Source of the DNA: Bacteroidota bacterium
GTDB lineage: Bacteria; Bacteroidota; Bacteroidia; UKL13-3
Length of the DNA: 10,460 nucleotides
Assembly: GCA_947449515.1 (NCBI GenBank)
Contig: CANFSD010000042.1
Coordinates: forward strand, 1-10,460
Direction of reading: 5' to 3'
Shown in pieces: positions 8,002 to 10,460 of this stretch. Below the pieces are notes generated by a model that was not told the DNA's origin, did no database searches, and saw only the letters and a list, made by a program, of their open reading frames with translations. How positions within the stretch are numbered: position 1 is the first letter of the stretch; every line of letters starts with the position of its first letter. The translations under genes were made by a program, and so were the position numbers.

Positions 8002-8391
8002 TTACCAGTTTTTCTTCTGTTGCTTTCGTTCTTCTAACATTTTAGCCTTTTCAGCTTTAAATATAGCTTGTTGGTCGCTGTCTAATATTTCCATAATTTC
8101 CTGGTCTGCAGCTTCCATGGCTTGGCGCATAATGGCACCTCTTTCACTTCTAGGTGCATCCTCTGGTAGGGCCATCATTTTGCCCATTGCAAGGTCACGC
8201 GATCTTTTAATAATCTCATCATATTTGGCAGCCTGCGGTGCACTTAAATTTAATTTTGTTTTGAGTGCTTCATTTTTCTTTTTCATTTCCTCCCTGCGCG
8301 ATGGATCCATACTTGGGTCGCCTTGTGCAATGGAATTTTGCGCCAAGGCAATGCCAATGAGCAATAATGTAATGCGAATAATATTTTTCAT
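8002..8391 (-). CDS. Small exported helical protein, Spy/CpxP-like
   Basis: 129 residues. A signal peptide of about 22 residues (MKNIIRITLLLIGIALAQ, then NSIA) leaves a mature protein starting with Gln in the periplasm. The rest is predicted to be almost all helix, rich in Lys, Glu, Met and Ala. Two degenerate copies of the LTxxQ motif of Spy/CpxP proteins are visible, LSAPQ at 49-53 and LDSDQ at 103-107, spaced as in a two-motif Spy-type hairpin. Known family members are periplasmic chaperones or stress sensors (Spy, CpxP) and metal-related proteins (CnrX, ZraP). Met residues are frequent in the middle (MGKMM) but no clear metal-site pattern is seen. It follows the rhodanese lipoprotein gene by 52 bp and is closed by a strong terminator, so the two probably share a transcript. 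Family placement is moderate because the protein is short and low in complexity. Confidence 0.75.
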   Translation of the reverse strand: MKNIIRITLLLIGIALAQNSIAQGDPSMDPSRREEMKKKNEALKTKLNLSAPQAAKYDEIIKRSRDLAMGKMMALPEDAPRSERGAIMRQAMEAADQEIMEILDSDQQAIFKAEKAKMLEERKQQKKNW

Positions 8392-8443
8392 TTTAATTTT
8401 GATTTATACCTATTGGAGGACAAATACCTTAAAAAGTTTAATC

Positions 8444-8869
8444 TTATTGTTTTCCTGGTTCAACCGGAAATCCTTCATTGCGCCAGCGCGTTATGCCACC
8501 ATCCAAATCAACAACATGTACAAAACCTATTTTCTGCATGGTTTCACAAGCTTCCAAACTTCTACCTCCGGCAGCGCAATACACATAATAGGTTTTATTT
8601 TTATCTAAATTTTGAAGGCTTTGTTCAAAATTATCGGCAAAAATATCTATGCAAACCGCTCCTTTAATAATTCCTTTTCGTTGTTCAGAAGGCGTTCTTA
8701 CATCTAAAACAATTCCAGGAGCATTGGTCATGCCTTGCATGAACTCCTTTGGTGCTGCTAGTTCATAGGTGGGCTTGGTGCTTTTTTGTTCTGTGCTTTT
8801 TGTGTTTTGTGAACAAGCTACAAATCCAAAATTTGCTAATAACAATAGGGTAAATAGGAGGGGTCTCAT
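8444..8869 (-). CDS. Rhodanese-like domain lipoprotein
   Basis: 141 residues. The N-terminus MRPLLFTLLLLANFGFVAC is a lipoprotein signal with the lipid-bearing Cys19 followed by SQNTKSTEQ. The acidic patch that marks surface-exposed lipoproteins in some Bacteroidota is absent, so a periplasm-facing anchor is likely (inference). Residues about 38-137 form one rhodanese domain: LDVRTPSEQRKGII at about 55-68, the active-site loop CAAGGRS starting at Cys98, and the closing segment DLDGGITRWRNEGFPV. With Cys98 and its Arg present it should be able to carry a persulfide or act as a sulfurtransferase; the substrate is unknown. I chose the ATG at 8867-8869. An in-frame GTG at 8888-8890 would add seven Lys-rich residues and overlap the likely -7 box region. 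It is the first gene of a probable two-gene unit with the Spy-like protein and is divergent from the MBL hydrolase. Confidence 0.9.
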   Translation of the reverse strand: MRPLLFTLLLLANFGFVACSQNTKSTEQKSTKPTYELAAPKEFMQGMTNAPGIVLDVRTPSEQRKGIIKGAVCIDIFADNFEQSLQNLDKNKTYYVYCAAGGRSLEACETMQKIGFVHVVDLDGGITRWRNEGFPVEPGKQ

Positions 8870-8891
8870 TTTTTTATTTTTTTTAAACACT

Positions 8892-8899
8892 CAAACTTA
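8892..8899 (-). promoter_or_regulatory. Likely -7 box (TAAGTTTG) for the rhodanese/Spy-like pair
   Basis: On the minus strand this reads TAAGTTTG, a full match to TAnnTTTG. It ends 22 nt before the chosen ATG at 8869, leaving a short A-rich leader. A TTTG lies at 8914-8917, but only 14 nt separate it from the box, less than usual for a -33 element. The location in a 47-bp divergent gap supports the call. Confidence 0.42.
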
Positions 8900-8900
8900 A

Positions 8901-8908
8901 TAATTTAG
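8901..8908 (+). promoter_or_regulatory. Weak candidate -7 box (TAATTTAG) for the MBL/NFACT pair
   Basis: TAATTTAG differs from TAnnTTTG at one of the six defined positions and ends 8 nt before the ATG at 8917. If used, the transcript would be almost leaderless. The evidence is one imperfect motif in a 47-bp AT-rich gap; the true promoter could instead lie inside the rhodanese gene. Confidence 0.2.
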
Positions 8909-8916
8909 GCCATCAA

Positions 8917-9678
8917 ATGAAAATAACTTTTTTGGGTTCCGGAACCTCGCAAGGTGTTCCAATTATAGCATGTGATTGTACCGTTTGTTCGTCCAAAGAT
9001 AGCAAGGATAAACGTCTTAGGTCGAGCATCTTAATAGATGTTAACGGCAACAATATTGTTATAGATAGCGGCCCAGATTTTAGAATGCAAATGTTAAGCC
9101 ACCAAGTTAAATATTTGGATGCACTCTTGTTTACACATGCCCACCGTGATCATATGGCGGGTTTGGATGATATCCGAGGATTTAATTTTGCCATGAAAGC
9201 TGCTATTGATGTTTATTGCGAACCCAATGTGGAAGCAGCCATTCGCAAAGAATTTTTTTATGCTTTTGAAGAACCCAAATATCCTGGTGTTCCAGAAATG
9301 GACCTGCACCAAATTGGTTTGGATCCATTTGTCCTTTTTGGCGAAACCATTATTCCTATTCGTGTTTGGCACCATAAAATGCCTGTCCTCGGGTTTCGCA
9401 TTGCCGATTTTGTTTATATAACAGATGCCAATAAAATTGAAGCTTCGGAATTAGAAAAAATAAAAGGTTGCAAGGTTTTGGTTTTAAATGCTCTTCGTCG
9501 TGAACCGCATATTTCTCATTTTACCTTACAAGAAGCCATTGATATTGTAAATTTGGTTCAGCCCGAAGCCGCCTATTTTACGCACATTAGCCACCAATTA
9601 GGATTACACCAAGATCTTGAAAATGAATTGCCTGTAAACATACATTTGGCCTATGATGGTTTAATGCTGCATCTATAA
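8917..9678 (+). CDS. Metallo-beta-lactamase-fold hydrolase, PhnP-like
   Basis: 253 residues with no signal peptide, so cytoplasmic. The N-terminal GSGTSQGVP is typical of the RNase Z/PhnP branch of the MBL superfamily. The metal-binding HxHxDH motif is THAHRDH, with His74, His76, Asp78 and His79. Further likely ligands are His152 or His153, Asp170 and a C-terminal His in THISH (223 or 226). Cys19, Cys21 and Cys24 (C-x-C-x2-C) match the spacing of the extra structural zinc site known in E. coli PhnP. PhnP is a cyclic phosphodiesterase of phosphonate breakdown, but no phn gene is near, and relatives of this type are common in Bacteroidota without a proven substrate. A phosphodiesterase or nuclease activity is plausible. 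The TAA overlaps the ATG of the NFACT gene (TAATG), which indicates translational coupling. The start ATG opens directly into the conserved first beta strand (MKITFLGSG). Confidence 0.92.
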   Translation: MKITFLGSGTSQGVPIIACDCTVCSSKDSKDKRLRSSILIDVNGNNIVIDSGPDFRMQMLSHQVKYLDALLFTHAHRDHMAGLDDIRGFNFAMKAAIDVYCEPNVEAAIRKEFFYAFEEPKYPGVPEMDLHQIGLDPFVLFGETIIPIRVWHHKMPVLGFRIADFVYITDANKIEASELEKIKGCKVLVLNALRREPHISHFTLQEAIDIVNLVQPEAAYFTHISHQLGLHQDLENELPVNIHLAYDGLMLHL

Positions 9679-10460
9679 TGAAATCGCTGCACCAACATCA
9701 AGTTCTGTTTCCCATTTTAGCAGCTAACCTGCATGAATTACTGTTAGGTTTTACATTAATAGATGCCTTTAGAAACCAAGAGGCAACTGAATTAAATTTG
9801 GTATTTCAAAAAGAAAATGAATGCCTTAGTTTGCAATTAAATACCGAAGCCAAAACAGGCTTATTTTTCTTTTATGAATACCCCATTCAAAGAGCTGGAG
9901 CGGTTTTCCCCTTGTTCAAAGAACTAATTTCACAAACTGTATCAGGTATTGTTGCCCACCAAAATAACAGGTCATTTTATATTTCTTTCGGTTCGAACCA
10001 ACACCTTGTTTTTAAACTATATGGCCCACTAAGCAATGTGCTCTATTTTGAAAACGACCAAGTAAAACAACTTTACAGACATGGAATTGAAAATGATTTT
10101 CATTTGCTGTTAGCAGGTTTCGATCAAATGGCTACAAATCCAGAGAATATTGAATGTTCAGGTGATTTTTACATTACAGAAACCATTGAAGAGCCGCAAC
10201 AACTTATTCTGAGTTTTCAGCCCATAGAAGGTAAACTCCTTTTACATTCGCAGGTGATTTTTGAAGCTTTGAATTTCTTTTCAAAGAATTACTTGCATCG
10301 GTTCTCGTTTAATTTTCAAAAAAACAAAATTAGCTCCCGTGTAAAACAACAAATAAAAAGGCAAGAAGGTATTTTACACGGAGCCAATTCCTTTTTGCAA
10401 CATGCACTGGAGGCAATACCCTTTGAAGAGATTGCCAATATTTTAATGGCCAATTTACAC
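9678..10460 (+). CDS. NFACT-family protein (RqcH/Rqc2-like), N-terminal part (3' end outside window)
   Basis: The ATG at 9678-9680 overlaps the TAA of the MBL gene, and the frame stays open to the right edge, giving 261 residues. The sequence fits the NFACT-N (fibronectin-binding protein A N-terminal) fold: LLGFTLIDAFRNQEATELNL near 22-41, VFKLYGPLSNVLYFEND at 111-127, then a helical stretch with EEIANILMANL at 250-260, matching the family's 'y-x-x-I-G-d-L-L-x-A-N-L' segment before the coiled coil. Family members bind tRNA and the obstructed large ribosomal subunit and add C-terminal tails to stalled chains (RqcH: alanine). The catalytically important Asp-Arg pair appears here as Asn97-Arg98. 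The coiled coil and the NFACT-R domain would lie beyond the edge. The family call is good from the pattern; whether it performs tailing is not shown. Confidence 0.82.
   Translation, partial: MKSLHQHQVLFPILAANLHELLLGFTLIDAFRNQEATELNLVFQKENECLSLQLNTEAKTGLFFFYEYPIQRAGAVFPLFKELISQTVSGIVAHQNNRSFYISFGSNQHLVFKLYGPLSNVLYFENDQVKQLYRHGIENDFHLLLAGFDQMATNPENIECSGDFYITETIEEPQQLILSFQPIEGKLLLHSQVIFEALNFFSKNYLHRFSFNFQKNKISSRVKQQIKRQEGILHGANSFLQHALEAIPFEEIANILMANLH

Noticed and set aside
7895..8608. 237-codon plus-strand open frame opposite the Spy-like gene and the ligA start
   Set aside because: It is antisense to a well-supported exported protein, crosses a terminator and parts of two other genes, and its translation is a Phe/Ile/Ser-rich shadow with no recognisable domain.
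8870..8890. GTG start that would extend the rhodanese lipoprotein by 7 residues
   Set aside because: The added residues come from an A-rich leader just downstream of a likely -7 box; the ATG at 8867-8869 begins a normal lipoprotein signal.

Overview
The window reads as an ordinary chromosomal stretch of a Bacteroidota (Bacteroidetes) genome, probably an environmental Sphingobacteriia-, Chitinophagia- or Flavobacteriia-like lineage. Four things point there. The DNA is AT-rich. All six stop codons inside the window are TAA. Starts are preceded by A/T-rich leaders instead of Shine-Dalgarno sequences, and two start regions carry TAnnTTTG-type -7 boxes. The gene content is also typical of the phylum: secreted DUF3857/transglutaminase proteins, a TPR plus MORN_2 repeat protein, a Spy-like exported protein, a rhodanese lipoprotein and an NFACT protein. 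There is no sign of a mobile element, CRISPR array, tRNA or rRNA.

Layout. Positions 1-5712 hold three tightly packed minus-strand genes for exported proteins. In transcription order they are a 1097-residue TPR/MORN_2 repeat protein, a 643-residue DUF3857/transglutaminase-like protein with an intact Cys-His-Asp triad, and the N-terminal 159 residues of a second DUF3857-type protein that runs off the left edge. The gaps are 7 bp and 1 bp, so this is almost certainly one operon. A TAATTTTG box about 37 nt before its first gene may be its promoter. Positions 5840-7915 hold ligA, the NAD-dependent DNA ligase, also on the minus strand. Positions 8002-8869 hold two small minus-strand exported proteins, a periplasmic rhodanese lipoprotein followed by a Spy/CpxP-like helical protein. 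They end in a strong intrinsic terminator (7955-7997) that separates them from ligA. From 8917 transcription is to the right: a PhnP-like metallo-beta-lactamase-fold hydrolase overlaps by one base (TAATG) the start of an NFACT-family (RqcH/Rqc2-like) gene cut off by the right edge.

How they may work together. The left operon looks like one cell-envelope module of unknown role. The rhodanese/Spy-like pair is a second small periplasmic unit. The MBL/NFACT pair is cytoplasmic and translationally coupled, which suggests but does not prove a link between the hydrolase and ribosome quality control. I found no clear-cut novel defence or mobile system. The least understood unit is the TPR/MORN_2 plus transglutaminase operon. 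No stretch longer than about 130 bases lacks a gene.
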